From Palleronia aestuarii (GTDB taxonomy: Bacteria > Pseudomonadota > Alphaproteobacteria > Rhodobacterales > Rhodobacteraceae), in the NCBI RefSeq assembly GCF_003253995.1, contig NZ_QKZL01000015.1, positions 3,915 through 67,914 of the forward strand: a stretch of DNA of 64,000 nt, in the 5' to 3' direction. The translations under genes and the position numbers were made by a program. The notes beneath the pieces were generated by a model that did not search any database, was not told the origin of the DNA, and saw only the letters and a program-made list of their open reading frames with translations. Positions 31,893-40,615 of the stretch are shown here, piece by piece (position 1 is the first letter of the stretch; each line of letters opens with the position of its first letter).

Positions 31893-32768
31893 TTACCGGG
31901 TCGGTTCGGTCCGGTCGGTTCGATCGTCCTCAATCTCGACTTCCGTATGCCGCACCGTATCGCTGACGGTCTCGGTGTGCTCTTCGACATCCTTGTTCAG
32001 CGTGATCTCTTCGACCACGCGGGCCTCCTTCGAGACGACCGCGACCTCGTCCGTCTCCGTGGCCTCGAGGGTTTGCTCGGCGAACGCGGCTTCGCCGTCG
32101 CTCAGGGCGCGGTCGACGGGCCGTCGTTCGACGTGGACGTTCTCCTCGCGAAGCGAAACCTGCTCTTCGACCGGTGTCTCGACGATATAAGAGCGGACAC
32201 GGACGCGCCCGTGATCCATCTGCCGCTTGCCGACGCGCAGCTTCTCCTCGACGACGTCGATCGTTCCGTCGACCATCTCGCCGGAAGCGCCATCCGGCCG
32301 GTACGCAGTTTCACCGGCGATTTCGTCCGACATCAGCGGGGTTTCAGCGCCGCCTGTCGCCATGGCGGGCTGCTCGTAACCGGTCTGGCGACCCTCCCAG
32401 CCCTCGGAGCGCCAGCTCTCCTCGCGGGCATCCATGTCGACCGTGCCCTCGTCGTCGAGGATGTCGAGGATCCGGTCGCGGTTCGCGTCCGTGGTGTTGA
32501 GAGAGACGAGGTAGCCGCCGCGGGACAGGCCCTCGGCATAGGCGTGGCGGTCCTCGTCGGGCATGAAGAAGTCGCCAAGGGCCTCGAAGAAGCCCTTGTC
32601 CTCCTTGTAGGACGTCTCCTTCGCGGTATCGTCTCCGGCGACGACACGGATATCGCTGCGCGAGACCCCTTCGGCGACGATGCGCTCGACGGCCGCGTCG
32701 GCATCGCTCTGGCTGTCGAAGAAGGCGGTGACGTATTGATCATGTTGCGTGGCATTGTAGTCGGACAT
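31893..32768 (-). CDS. GSP17M-like plus DUF2382 (YsnF/AvaK) stress protein
   Basis: This 291-aa protein has an N-terminal segment (about 10-95, VTAFFDSQSDADAAVERI ... GGYLVSLN) matching the general-stress-protein 17M/YflT-like domain. After a linker, a C-terminal DUF2382 region follows (about 165-280), with the repeated charged pattern EEKLRVGKRQ, VRVRSYIVETPVEEQVSLREE and VHVERRPVDR. It is acidic and soluble. The last gene of the leftward operon 34293-31893, it follows a shorter DUF2382 gene by 25 bases. These domains are linked to general stress responses; molecular role unknown. Confidence 0.8.
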   Translation of the reverse strand: MSDYNATQHDQYVTAFFDSQSDADAAVERIVAEGVSRSDIRVVAGDDTAKETSYKEDKGFFEALGDFFMPDEDRHAYAEGLSRGGYLVSLNTTDANRDRILDILDDEGTVDMDAREESWRSEGWEGRQTGYEQPAMATGGAETPLMSDEIAGETAYRPDGASGEMVDGTIDVVEEKLRVGKRQMDHGRVRVRSYIVETPVEEQVSLREENVHVERRPVDRALSDGEAAFAEQTLEATETDEVAVVSKEARVVEEITLNKDVEEHTETVSDTVRHTEVEIEDDRTDRTEPTR

Positions 32769-32793
32769 TCTGTCCTCCGGGGCTGCGAGCGTG

Positions 32794-33198
32794 TCAGTCT
32801 TCCGACGTCGATCGCTCGATGGTTGCGACCTGCCTGCGCAGGGTCACGGGGATTTCGACCTCATCGGTCGTTTCGTACTGCGTGATGTGCAGTTCTTCCT
32901 TCAGCACGATCCGCGTCTCGGTCACGACGACCTCCTCGTAGATCGGGATGATCGTCACGGCGCCTTCGGTGCGGGCGACCGCCGGCGCCTCGCCGGGCTC
33001 CAGCATCCGGTCTATGGGCACCCGCTCCATCTCGACGCGCGTCCCGTGCAATTCCCGGCGCAGAACCTCGTCGCGGAGTTCCGTCTGGGTGGCGACCCGG
33101 ACCCGGCCGGTAATGACCTTGCGAATCTCGAGGCTCGCCGTCTCCTCGACCAGCTCGATGCTCGCGCGTGGATCGGAGGCGATATCATCGGACGTCAT
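32794..33198 (-). CDS. DUF2382 (YsnF/AvaK) protein
   Basis: This 134-aa protein consists of a single DUF2382 domain: ETASLEIRKVITGRVRVATQTELRDE, then VEMERVPIDRML, and a VTIIPIYEEVVVTETRIVLKEELHI strand pair. It is a paralogue of the C-terminal half of the next gene, so the two probably arose by duplication. It is 25 bases after the membrane-protein gene and acts, presumably, in the same stress response. Confidence 0.8.
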   Translation of the reverse strand: MTSDDIASDPRASIELVEETASLEIRKVITGRVRVATQTELRDEVLRRELHGTRVEMERVPIDRMLEPGEAPAVARTEGAVTIIPIYEEVVVTETRIVLKEELHITQYETTDEVEIPVTLRRQVATIERSTSED

Positions 33199-33223
33199 TG
33201 CGAGTCTCCACCGAACCCTGCGG

Positions 33224-34138
33224 TCAAACCACCCGGTGCCGGGTAATCGTCGGATCGACAGCGCCCATGCGGCCGCCGAACCACGCGGCCACGGCGCCGA
33301 GGATCAGGCCCAAGGCGCCCAGAAGCGCGCTGGTCGAGACCGCCGCGGATGCGGTGTCAGCGGTCTGCTTGGCCTGTTCGACGGTCTCCGTGTACTGCGC
33401 CTGGAACTGGTCGAACTGCGCCTGCGCTTCCTGCTGCGGGATTCCCTGGGCTTCGGCGATCGCCCGGACCGCTTGGGCCTCGGCCTGCTCGGCGCCTTCC
33501 GCATCGCCGGTGAGCGCACTGCGGACCGAAGCGATGGCCGCGTCGCGCATTGCCGCGGGATCCGCATCCTCGGGGATCGCCGACTGGAAGGTCTGTTCGA
33601 TTGCCGAGAACGGATTGGGACCGGCCGCCTCGACCGCGGTGCCCGCCGCGCCGGCGACATTGCCGACGGCGCTCGTCAGGGTGCTGTAGGCGCCACCCAC
33701 GATGCCGCCGATGCTGGAACTCACCAGGTAGACGACGACAAGTGTCGCCAAGGCCCAGGAGGTGAGCCCGTGCCAGCTCGCCGTCGACTCCTTGGCCTTA
33801 CCCGAAAGGCGGCCTGCCGTGAAGCCACCGGCCAGGGCACCGAGGATGCCCGAGATTGCGAACCAGATGCCCGCGCCGATGGAGAAGCCCGCGACGCCCG
33901 GATTGTCGCCGGTGCCGGGATCGAGTGTCGCTGCGCCGATGCCGACGCCGATCATGTTGATGATCACCTGCGCCACGAGACCCACCACGACGCCGGCGAA
34001 CACGGCGCCCCAAGAGACATTGTTGATCATGATCGAGCGCGCGTCCTCGGCCGGCGTCACCGGGCTCGTATGGGGCGCATCTCTGTCACCGCGCTGGCGG
34101 GGCGTGTCGCCGGTGGATTCGTAGAAAGTGTCGGTCAT
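33224..34138 (-). CDS. Polytopic membrane protein (PhnA-like/TIGR04086-like)
   Basis: This 304-aa protein has four hydrophobic segments (about 42-65, 88-112, 124-148 and 273-292). The first two repeat a small-residue pattern (GAVFAGVVVGLVAQVIINMIGVG; GFSIGAGIWFAISGILGALAGGF). A Gln/Ala-rich, probably coiled periplasmic or cytoplasmic loop covers 165-270. Similar proteins sit beside DUF2382 genes in other Alphaproteobacteria and are often annotated PhnA-like, without functional proof. The start overlaps the stop of the 52-aa gene upstream. Confidence 0.7.
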   Translation of the reverse strand: MTDTFYESTGDTPRQRGDRDAPHTSPVTPAEDARSIMINNVSWGAVFAGVVVGLVAQVIINMIGVGIGAATLDPGTGDNPGVAGFSIGAGIWFAISGILGALAGGFTAGRLSGKAKESTASWHGLTSWALATLVVVYLVSSSIGGIVGGAYSTLTSAVGNVAGAAGTAVEAAGPNPFSAIEQTFQSAIPEDADPAAMRDAAIASVRSALTGDAEGAEQAEAQAVRAIAEAQGIPQQEAQAQFDQFQAQYTETVEQAKQTADTASAAVSTSALLGALGLILGAVAAWFGGRMGAVDPTITRHRVV

Positions 34139-34293
34139 GTCATTTTCTTTCCCGGCCTCTGCCGTTTCGTGCCGACGGGCTTGTGAGCTTCGACCTCGGA
34201 GGTCTGTGCCGGGTCTTTGGCGAATTTTGCGATGGCGCTACGGATGGCGTCCGTGGCCGTCTCCAGGGCGGTGTCCTTGCTAGCCTTCGGCAC
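34135..34293 (-). CDS. 52-aa basic protein heading the stress operon
   Basis: A GTG at 34293 with a near-perfect GAGGAGG site 6 bases upstream opens a 53-codon frame whose TGA overlaps the ATG of the following membrane-protein gene. The product (MPKASKDTALETATDAIRSA...) has an amphipathic N-terminal helix and a basic tail (GTKRQRPGKKM). Not recognised. The strong ribosome site and coupling make it a real gene although it is short. Confidence 0.65.
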   Translation of the reverse strand: MPKASKDTALETATDAIRSAIAKFAKDPAQTSEVEAHKPVGTKRQRPGKKMT

Positions 34294-34428
34294 GATGGCC
34301 TCCTCTGCGCGCCGGGTTCTCCGGCGGCGATTGCGCGGCTGCGGCGAATGGACGCCCGACCTGTTAATGAATTTGCGATCTTCGCGGAGCGTTCCAAGGC
34401 AGGAACCAGCTAGCGGAACTGGCAGGTT

Positions 34429-35940
34429 CTAACCTTTTTTGCCGCCGGATGCTTTGGGTGTCCGCTTCCCATGAACGATCCCGCAGTCGCGGGCCCAAGC
34501 GATCGCGGCCGCACGTCGTTTGACGCCGATCTTGCGGTAGAGGGAGGTCAGGTGATTGCGGATGGTGTGTGGCGACAGGCAAAGCGTCGCCGCCATCTCC
34601 GCGTCCGATTGGCCCTCGCAAACGAGGTCGAGAACGTCCCGTTCGCGGTTCGTGAGCGATGCTGTCTCGGCGCTGGGGATGTTACGTCTCGATGTCTGCC
34701 TCAGCGTCCCGAGTTTCTCGACGATCCCGCGGCTGAACCAGGACGTGTCCGCCATCACCGCTTCGATCGCGGCGACGAGCTCGGCCTCGGTGCGCTTCTG
34801 CTCGCCGATGTCCTGGATCACCAGCAATACGCAAGACTGGTCGTTCAGGGTGATCGTGTCCGCCGCGATCAGGCAATCGACCGGCGCGCCGTCCGCCGTC
34901 GAAAGACCGACGTCGAGCCCAACGATATTTCCGTCGGCCTTCAGGGCGTCGAGCATGGTCTTCTGGGTGTCGGCCTCGGCCCACAGCTTCAGATCACGCG
35001 GGTTGCGGGCGATGACCTGTTCCTCGGCATAGCCCGTCAAGCGCGCGAAGGCGGCATTCACGTTGAGGAAGTCGAGCCGGTCGAAATTGCAGATTGCCAG
35101 AGCCACGGGGGACAGATCGAACGCCTTCGAGAAACGTTCCTCGCTGTGCCGACTGGCACGTTCCGCCCGGTTTCTCGGGTCGAGATCGACGAAGGTGAAG
35201 AGCATGCAGGGCTCGTCCGAGACCTCGATGGGCTGCCCGGCGACGATCACCGATTTGCGGCGCCCATCCGGCAGCGTCAGCGTGGCTTCTCTCTGGGGAA
35301 TGGTGCGCCCCTCCCTCAGGCAGTTCAAGGCCGTCTCCCGGTCGCCGCGATCCGCCAGGATGTCGAAGGCATAGATCGACTGGCCGACGAGGTCCTCGTT
35401 CCGGCATCCGGTCAATTCCAGAAAGCCGCGATTGACCCGCACGAAGCAAAGATCGGCCAGACGGCAGATGATGGCTGGGGCCGGATTGGCGTTGAATGCA
35501 CTCTCGAAACGACCTTCCGCCTCGAAGCGCGCCGTTTCGTCCCGCAGGACCAGGACGAGGTAGTCCGGTACATTCTCTTTGTCGGTGATGACGAAGCAGC
35601 GGATCGTCTGCGTCCACTCGGTCTCGGGCGCATCAGCCGGCGAAACCTCGACCGTGATCTCTCCGGATGCCTCGCCGGCGATCACCTTCTCGACCGGGAA
35701 CGTCCCTTCCTTGATCGGGTGGTTGTTGCGATAAGTCAGTCGGAAACGCTCGCGGTACTCGGACATGTCCTTTCCCAGGTCCGTCAAGGCCTCGACGCCG
35801 TGCATGGCGAGTGCGGCCTCGTTGGCCCAAAGAATTGTCTCGTCGAGATCGACGAGGACGATCCCTTCCCCCAACCCGGAGATCAGCTGCTGCAGCTGTC
35901 CGTGATCCCTCGCGGCGCGCGGCGCTTTGGTCTTTGCCAT
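34429..35940 (-). CDS. Triple-PAS LuxR-type transcription regulator
   Basis: This 503-aa regulator has three PAS domains (about 15-140, 145-270 and 275-400) followed by a LuxR/GerE helix-turn-helix (about 430-490, LTNRERDVLDLVCEGQSDAE ... LSPHTIRNHLTSLYRKIGV). There is no receiver or autoinducer-binding domain, so it senses through PAS ligands or partners. I chose the ATG at 35940; a longer frame to 36063 lacks a ribosome site. It lies 135 bases upstream of and in line with the stress operon (34293-31893) and is its likely regulator. Confidence 0.8.
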   Translation of the reverse strand: MAKTKAPRAARDHGQLQQLISGLGEGIVLVDLDETILWANEAALAMHGVEALTDLGKDMSEYRERFRLTYRNNHPIKEGTFPVEKVIAGEASGEITVEVSPADAPETEWTQTIRCFVITDKENVPDYLVLVLRDETARFEAEGRFESAFNANPAPAIICRLADLCFVRVNRGFLELTGCRNEDLVGQSIYAFDILADRGDRETALNCLREGRTIPQREATLTLPDGRRKSVIVAGQPIEVSDEPCMLFTFVDLDPRNRAERASRHSEERFSKAFDLSPVALAICNFDRLDFLNVNAAFARLTGYAEEQVIARNPRDLKLWAEADTQKTMLDALKADGNIVGLDVGLSTADGAPVDCLIAADTITLNDQSCVLLVIQDIGEQKRTEAELVAAIEAVMADTSWFSRGIVEKLGTLRQTSRRNIPSAETASLTNRERDVLDLVCEGQSDAEMAATLCLSPHTIRNHLTSLYRKIGVKRRAAAIAWARDCGIVHGKRTPKASGGKKG

Positions 35941-36195
35941 GGTGCGTAGCCTGCCTTGGATGCTTGGGGCGCGACGACATCGCCGCGCCAGGGACCGATC
36001 CTGGCATCGAGATAGCGCGAACCAGGCCGCAGGCGCGCAATCGAGATGGACATTGCCGACCATAACGGTACGGAGCGGAAGTGGCAGGATACTCAGCAGC
36101 TATTCTGGGCAGACGCGGTTCGGCCGTTCCCGCCCGGATGGATGTCATCGCGACATCCGCATGTAAATAGTCCCTCTTCTCGACAGGATCCCGCC

Positions 36196-36371
36196 TTGAG
36201 AGCCAACGCCCAGGAGGCGGCCCCGGAGACCCTCGACCAGGCCGTCGATGTCGATCCGTCCTTCATGCTGTCGAAGCTCGAGGGCTTGATCGTCGGCTTC
36301 CAGAACTATTGCCCAACATCGCCGTCGCCCTGATCGTCATCGCGCTCTTCTACGCGATCGGCTGGCGTTGA
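36196..36371 (+). pseudogene. MscS-type channel remnant
   Basis: From a TTG at 36196 the frame reads ...MLSKLEGLIVGFQNY and then shifts. One base is missing near 36310, after which the other frame continues PNIAVALIVIALFYAIGW before TGA at 36371. Together these match the start of small mechanosensitive channels (LPNIxVALxVLxLFY). The rest of the gene is gone. The remnant ends 85 bases before the left end of the Tn3-type element. Confidence 0.5.
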
Positions 36372-36456
36372 TCTGAGCCACCGGACCGCCAATCCCGTAC
36401 GGGCAACATCGAACAGTTTCCGAGCAGCGAGTGAGGCGCCCGGCAAAAGGGTGTCT

Positions 36457-36494
36457 GGGGTCGTTTGCAGGAGAGTGCGAAATCCTACGCTAAG
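36457..36494 (+). repeat. Left inverted repeat of the Tn3-type element
   Basis: A 38-bp end beginning GGGGTCGTTTGCAGG and finishing CCTACGCTAAG. It pairs with 46239-46276 with two mismatches (positions 1 and 20), and similarity continues inward for about 9 more bases (CCGAGGCGG). Confidence 0.85.
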
Positions 36495-36694
36495 CCGAGG
36501 CGGTCGTTCGGGTAGAGCGCGCGAGCGGCCGGAGAGAGCCCACTTCTTTGGTTGCTGCGGTCGACGTGAATGACCGAAGCGACTTTAGCAGCCTCTGCGT
36601 TCCGGTTGCAGGCGATAGCTAAGGCAACCACACAACGCTATGAATGAGCATGGATAGACGCGGATACTCAAACCATGTGGCCTGACTTGCCGGG

Positions 36695-37192
36695 ATGAGC
36701 CGACGGCGGCATATCGAGCGGCTTCTGCCGGAGCTGAAGGCCTATGCCTACGCGATCAGTGATCGGCGCGAGGACGGGGACGACCTCGTGCAGGACGCCG
36801 TGGCAAGGGCTCTGCGCGCGGAGGCGCCGCCCCGGCGTCTCGGCGAGTTCAAGCCCTGGATGTTCAGGACGATTCGCAATCTGAACACCGACGAATTGCG
36901 CAAGCGCCGCGTCCGCAGGGAATATCTTGCGCGCGAGACACGTCTGTCCGGTGAGACATCCGATGATCCGAAACACGAGCGGGACATGCACGTCCGCGCG
37001 GCTTTTGCGACCTTATCGAGCGAGATGCAGGAAATATTGACCCTGATCGACATTCTAGGCCTCAAGTACGACGAGGCGGCGTGCGTCATCGACGTGCCGC
37101 GTGGAACGGTGATGAGCCGGATCAGTCGCGCACGACGCGCGCTTCGCGACCGGATCATCGGCGGCGATAGCGATAAACGGAGCACTTCGTGA
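36695..37192 (+). CDS. ECF sigma factor
   Basis: This 165-aa RpoE-type sigma factor has region 2 at about residues 10-75 (DGDDLVQDAVARALR, FKPWMFRTIRNLNTDELRKRR) and region 4 at about 100-155 (LSSEMQEILTLIDILGLKYDEAA, VPRGTVMSRISRARRALRDR). Its stop overlaps the start of the anti-sigma gene, the usual pairing. It probably drives the neighbouring sulfite genes, but I could not define its promoter motif by eye. Confidence 0.9.
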   Translation: MSRRRHIERLLPELKAYAYAISDRREDGDDLVQDAVARALRAEAPPRRLGEFKPWMFRTIRNLNTDELRKRRVRREYLARETRLSGETSDDPKHERDMHVRAAFATLSSEMQEILTLIDILGLKYDEAACVIDVPRGTVMSRISRARRALRDRIIGGDSDKRSTS

Positions 37193-37881
37193 CTGATCCC
37201 TGCGACGTGGACTGGGAGACCCTGAACGCTTATCTCGACGGCGAGCTTCGGGGGGCCGAACGCCGCGCCTTTGCCAGGCGGCTGGCCCGTGAACCGGACC
37301 TGGCCGCCGCCGCGGCAGAGCTGCAAGCCCAATCCGAAAGCCTGGCGCGGATGCGTCCCTTCGCCGATGCGGGATCGACCGTCCGGGTGCGTCCCGTCGC
37401 CTGGGGCGGAGCGATCGCGGCCACCCTGGCCATAGTCGCATTTCTCGCGATGCCCGGGGCGGACCGAACGGACTTGACCTCGATCCACGAGACCTTCCTC
37501 AAGCAAAGCTTTCCGACCTCGGATGACGCCCTCGCCGAAGCAGGCCTCAGCGGGGGCGGTCCACTTCCCGACTTGTCCCCGGCCGGATTGGCACTCGTGG
37601 CCGTGCGCGAGGTCGAGGGTGGCATCGCCGGCCACTACGCCGGACGCAACGCCTGCCGTCTGACGCTTCTGAGGCTGGAGGACGGGACTGCGGATGGCCC
37701 CGATGCGCCGGATCTTTGGGCCGTCGGCGGACAGCGCTACGCGATCCTGGCCGAGGGGATGAAACCCGACCGCCTCGCGGCGATCGAGACTTTTCTCAAG
37801 GCCGTAACCGATCCAAGTGATGGAAACGTTGACCGATTGGCCTTCTCGCGTCAGGTCTCGGAGACCGAGACCTGCGCCTGA
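37189..37881 (+). CDS. Membrane anti-sigma factor
   Basis: This 230-aa protein starts at GTG, overlapping the sigma stop (GTGA). The N-terminal cytoplasmic part (about 1-60) has the LNAYLDGELRGAERRAFARR pattern of RskA/ChrR-type sigma-binding domains, without a zinc HxxxCxxC motif. One membrane helix (about 68-86, WGGAIAATLAIVAFLAMPGA) leads to a periplasmic domain (about 90-230). It ends the rightward operon. Confidence 0.85.
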   Translation: MTDPCDVDWETLNAYLDGELRGAERRAFARRLAREPDLAAAAAELQAQSESLARMRPFADAGSTVRVRPVAWGGAIAATLAIVAFLAMPGADRTDLTSIHETFLKQSFPTSDDALAEAGLSGGGPLPDLSPAGLALVAVREVEGGIAGHYAGRNACRLTLLRLEDGTADGPDAPDLWAVGGQRYAILAEGMKPDRLAAIETFLKAVTDPSDGNVDRLAFSRQVSETETCA

Positions 37882-37893
37882 CGGGCGGTGGGT

Positions 37894-38256
37894 TCAGCCC
37901 CCGCTGCCCGCGACTTCTGCGACGTAGGTCGAGACCGTCTCGATTTCTTCCTCGCTCAAGGTGCCCTCGAAGGCGGGCATGACCCCCACTCCGCTCGTGA
38001 CGGCCGCACGAACTTGGTCCACGCTGGGCTGTAGCTCGTCCAGGTTCGGCCCCACCTTCCCCTCGGCGTCCGCGTCGGCGAGGACATGGCAAAGCGCGCA
38101 TTGGGGCTGCGCGGCTTTGGTGAAGATCGTCCGGCCGGCCTCGGGATCGGCCTCCTGCGCGGCGAGCGGTACCGCAAGAAAGGCAAGGAGAACGGCCGAA
38201 AGACCTGTCGGACTTCCGTGGGAGGTCAATCGGAGTCCCGTAGGGGTGATTTTCAT
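37894..38256 (-). CDS. sorB: Class I cytochrome c (SorB-like)
   Basis: This 120-aa periplasmic monohaem cytochrome has a signal peptide (about 10-33), haem site CALCH (53-57) and Met93 in GVMPAFEG as probable sixth ligand. It lies 10 bases after the sulfite dehydrogenase stop, so it is the likely electron acceptor, as SorB is for SorA. The longer N-terminus (12 residues before the hydrophobic core) may indicate a later start. Confidence 0.85.
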   Translation of the reverse strand: MKITPTGLRLTSHGSPTGLSAVLLAFLAVPLAAQEADPEAGRTIFTKAAQPQCALCHVLADADAEGKVGPNLDELQPSVDQVRAAVTSGVGVMPAFEGTLSEEEIETVSTYVAEVAGSGG

Positions 38257-38266
38257 CGTCTCTTCC

Positions 38267-39448
38267 TTATCCGACCGTCACGTCGACAGCATGGCCGCGC
38301 CAACCGTTATGCCCGTAGCCGCGTTCGTTGGGCTCGAACGTCTCGGGTTGCGTATCGCCGTTGCCGTTGGTGGCGCGGCTCGCGAGCGTGTGGGTCCCAG
38401 CGTCCAGATCCGCGACGAGGACGAAGGGCCGCCAGGCATAGGGACCCATGTCGGGGCCGAGGAACTGGGCCTCCTGCCAGCTCTCGCCACCGTCGGTGGA
38501 GACCTCCACCCCCGTCACAGCGCTGGTGCCACCCATGGCGAGACCTTCGATCCTGACCTCGCCCGTTTCGGCATCCTCAAGCGGGCCGGTGATCCAGGAC
38601 TTGACGCTCATCTCGTACATCGAGGGCTGGGACGGGTCGCCCGAGACGCCCACGGGACGGACGCGGTAGCCGGTCTGCTGGATCGCGGCGGGGCTCTCCT
38701 CGGCGGTGAAGGCGAGCCGTTTGAGATATTTGACGTTGTTGACGCCGTAATAGCCCGGAACGATCAACCGCAGGGGGCCGCCATGGGCCAGCGGTACCGG
38801 CTCGCCGTTCATGTCCCAGGCCAGGATCGCCTGCTCCATCGCCTCCACGGGCACGGAGCGTTCGACCTGGATGCTCTCGGGTGGCAGGCCCTCGGGGATC
38901 TCCTCACCCCCGGTGCCGGTCAGGAAAACCATGTCGGCCGCAACGCCGCCCAGGGCTTCAGCCACGGCGCGGACCGGAACCCCCGTCCAGATCACGTTGC
39001 CGGCCGCGCCGGTCGCCCATTGCGACCCGCTCGCCTCGTGATCGAAGAACGCCCGCCCGTTGCCCGAGCATTGCAGAACCGCGACCACGGTTTCCGACCC
39101 GAGCAACTTCAACTCGCCGAGCGTCATCGAGCCGGGCTCGGCGACGCCTTCGATCGACACTTCCCAGGCGTCGCGGTCGGCGACGATTTCCTCGGAGGGT
39201 GCCGGCAGGTTGTTGCGGATGTAGAGGTCGCTCGACGGCGTCACGAGCGCGTCGCCTTGCGCGGCGCGCATGGTCTCCAGCGTCTCGTCGGTGTGGACGA
39301 TCATGTCGCCCGCGTCCTTCCAGGCGACATAGGCGGGCAGTTTACCGCCTTCCTGCGCGATTGCCGGCAAGCCTGTCACGGCTGCGCCGGCAAGGCCGGC
39401 CGAGCCGATCAGGAACTGGCGGCGTTTCACCGGATATACAGTGGTCAT
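38267..39448 (-). CDS. sorA: Periplasmic molybdopterin sulfite dehydrogenase (SorA/SoxC-like)
   Basis: This 393-aa Moco enzyme has a Tat signal (KRRQFLIGSAGLAGAAVTG). The molybdenum-ligating cysteine lies in VVAVLQCSGNGR (Cys127), with the HGGPLRLIVPGYYGVNNVKYLKRL motif and a C-terminal Mo-co dimerisation domain (about 270-393, with SVKSWITGPLE and GTSAVTGVEVSTDGGESW). The family oxidises sulfite to sulfate in the periplasm. The partner cytochrome is small and monohaem, favouring SorAB over the SoxCD pair. I chose the ATG at 39448, ten residues inside a longer frame, because the Tat signal starts there and GGAGG precedes it. Confidence 0.88.
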   Translation of the reverse strand: MTTVYPVKRRQFLIGSAGLAGAAVTGLPAIAQEGGKLPAYVAWKDAGDMIVHTDETLETMRAAQGDALVTPSSDLYIRNNLPAPSEEIVADRDAWEVSIEGVAEPGSMTLGELKLLGSETVVAVLQCSGNGRAFFDHEASGSQWATGAAGNVIWTGVPVRAVAEALGGVAADMVFLTGTGGEEIPEGLPPESIQVERSVPVEAMEQAILAWDMNGEPVPLAHGGPLRLIVPGYYGVNNVKYLKRLAFTAEESPAAIQQTGYRVRPVGVSGDPSQPSMYEMSVKSWITGPLEDAETGEVRIEGLAMGGTSAVTGVEVSTDGGESWQEAQFLGPDMGPYAWRPFVLVADLDAGTHTLASRATNGNGDTQPETFEPNERGYGHNGWRGHAVDVTVG

Positions 39449-39518
39449 GATGTCCTCCCTTCGTGTTCTGAGCCACACTGTGCTCGACGGAAAGACGGCC
39501 GGCCCGCATGAATTATTC

Positions 39519-39547
39519 CCTCGCGACGAAAAGTCTCCGTCGCGAGG
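39519..39547 (-). terminator. Terminator-like hairpin after the AcfC-like gene
   Basis: A perfect 10-bp stem (39519-39528 with 39538-39547) with a 9-base loop lies 20 bases after the AcfC-like stop. Only a weak AATAATT stretch follows on the minus strand. It separates the AcfC-like transcript from the sorAB-like operon. Confidence 0.55.
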
Positions 39548-39567
39548 TCCCGGCCGGGGGGGAGCGC

Positions 39568-40389
39568 CTACCTCTGCCAGCCTTCGGTGGCCATGAGTTC
39601 CTGCGCCTCATCGGTCACGAGAAAGTCCAGAAAGTCCTGCGCCGCCGGGTCCGCGTTTGGGGAGATCACGACGTTCACGTCGCGCCAGATTTTCCGGGCG
39701 TCGTCGAGTTCCACCATTTCAAGCACGTCCTGATGGGTCAGCGGCCAGTTCGGCCAGGTTATCCACGCATCGGCATCCTGGTCCTGGAACTCTTGGAAGC
39801 TCGCTCCGGAGCCGAGAGCGTAGGCGACGATGTTCTTTCGAAACGCCGCGATGTCGTCGAGCCGCCCGAGACGGCCCGCCACGTCCTCCCAGGTTCCCGT
39901 GCCGGAAGTGTTGTAGACTCCCGCTCCTTCGGTCACGACGATGCTGATATCTTCATCGAGGAGATCGTCGAAGCCCTCGATACCCTTTGGGTTACCCGCC
40001 TTCACGGCGATGACGACGGGACGGATGTAGATCGGCTCGACCTCGGCATGATCAAAGGCCGGATAGGTCAGCAGGAACGCAGTCATCGATTGCTCCGACG
40101 TGCCCCAAAGGATGTCGGCATCGGCCTGGGCGTCAGCACTCCAGTCCGCTTCAGGCCCGGCAACGATCTCGACTTCCGTACCGGTCTCTTCCTGCCAGAC
40201 ATCGGCGACCTTCTGGAACGCGGTATGCGGGCCGCCTGCGCCATAGAGCTTGACGATGCCGTCCTCAGGCGCGTGGGTGATGGCGGGATCCGCGAGATCC
40301 GTCTCGCCGACACGGTCGGAGAAGACATCGGCGGCCACCGGCAGAGCCGCGACTGTCGTGGTGGCGATGAGCATGGTTAGACGATTCAT
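39568..40389 (-). CDS. AcfC-like periplasmic substrate-binding protein
   Basis: This 273-aa type-2 periplasmic-binding-fold protein has a signal peptide (about 1-20). The GIVKLYGAGGPHTAFQKVAD motif is followed by EADWSADAQADADILWGTSEQSM, diagnostic of the AcfC family, relatives of sulfate- and molybdate-binding proteins. No ABC permease or ATPase is encoded nearby, so it would act as a stand-alone anion scavenger or sensor. Its place between sulfite dehydrogenase and a YeiH exporter suggests sulfate or sulfite as ligand. Confidence 0.82.
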   Translation of the reverse strand: MNRLTMLIATTTVAALPVAADVFSDRVGETDLADPAITHAPEDGIVKLYGAGGPHTAFQKVADVWQEETGTEVEIVAGPEADWSADAQADADILWGTSEQSMTAFLLTYPAFDHAEVEPIYIRPVVIAVKAGNPKGIEGFDDLLDEDISIVVTEGAGVYNTSGTGTWEDVAGRLGRLDDIAAFRKNIVAYALGSGASFQEFQDQDADAWITWPNWPLTHQDVLEMVELDDARKIWRDVNVVISPNADPAAQDFLDFLVTDEAQELMATEGWQR

Positions 40390-40615
40390 GGAACTTCCCT
40401 TGGCGTGTATTGCGACGGTGAATTGGATCCGTCATTCGAACTGACGTTCCAAGGGCGCGGCCCATTCCCGGACAGACACTCACAGTCGCGTCATCAGAGG
40501 GCGCGAAAAGAGATACAGAAAGCTGCGGGAATACTTGGCCCGGGTCGCACGTCTGTCGGGTACGTGTCCCCGAGGGGGACGTGTGGATATTCCGACAATC
40601 GGACGAAAGCCTTCA

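Noticed and set aside
34429-35940. Quorum-sensing LuxR/TraR regulator of conjugation
   Set aside because: The sensory part is three PAS domains, not an autoinducer-binding domain, and the gene adjoins a stress operon.
37894-39448. SoxCD sulfane dehydrogenase
   Set aside because: The cytochrome is small with one haem motif, unlike diheme SoxD, and no other sox genes are present.
37961-39511. Long rightward open frame opposite the sulfite dehydrogenase and cytochrome genes
   Set aside because: The minus strand carries a Tat signal, Moco cysteine motif and CALCH haem site; the plus frame shows none.
39568-40389. Virulence-type colonisation factor function implied by the AcfC name
   Set aside because: The family name is historical; the context is sulfite/sulfate handling.
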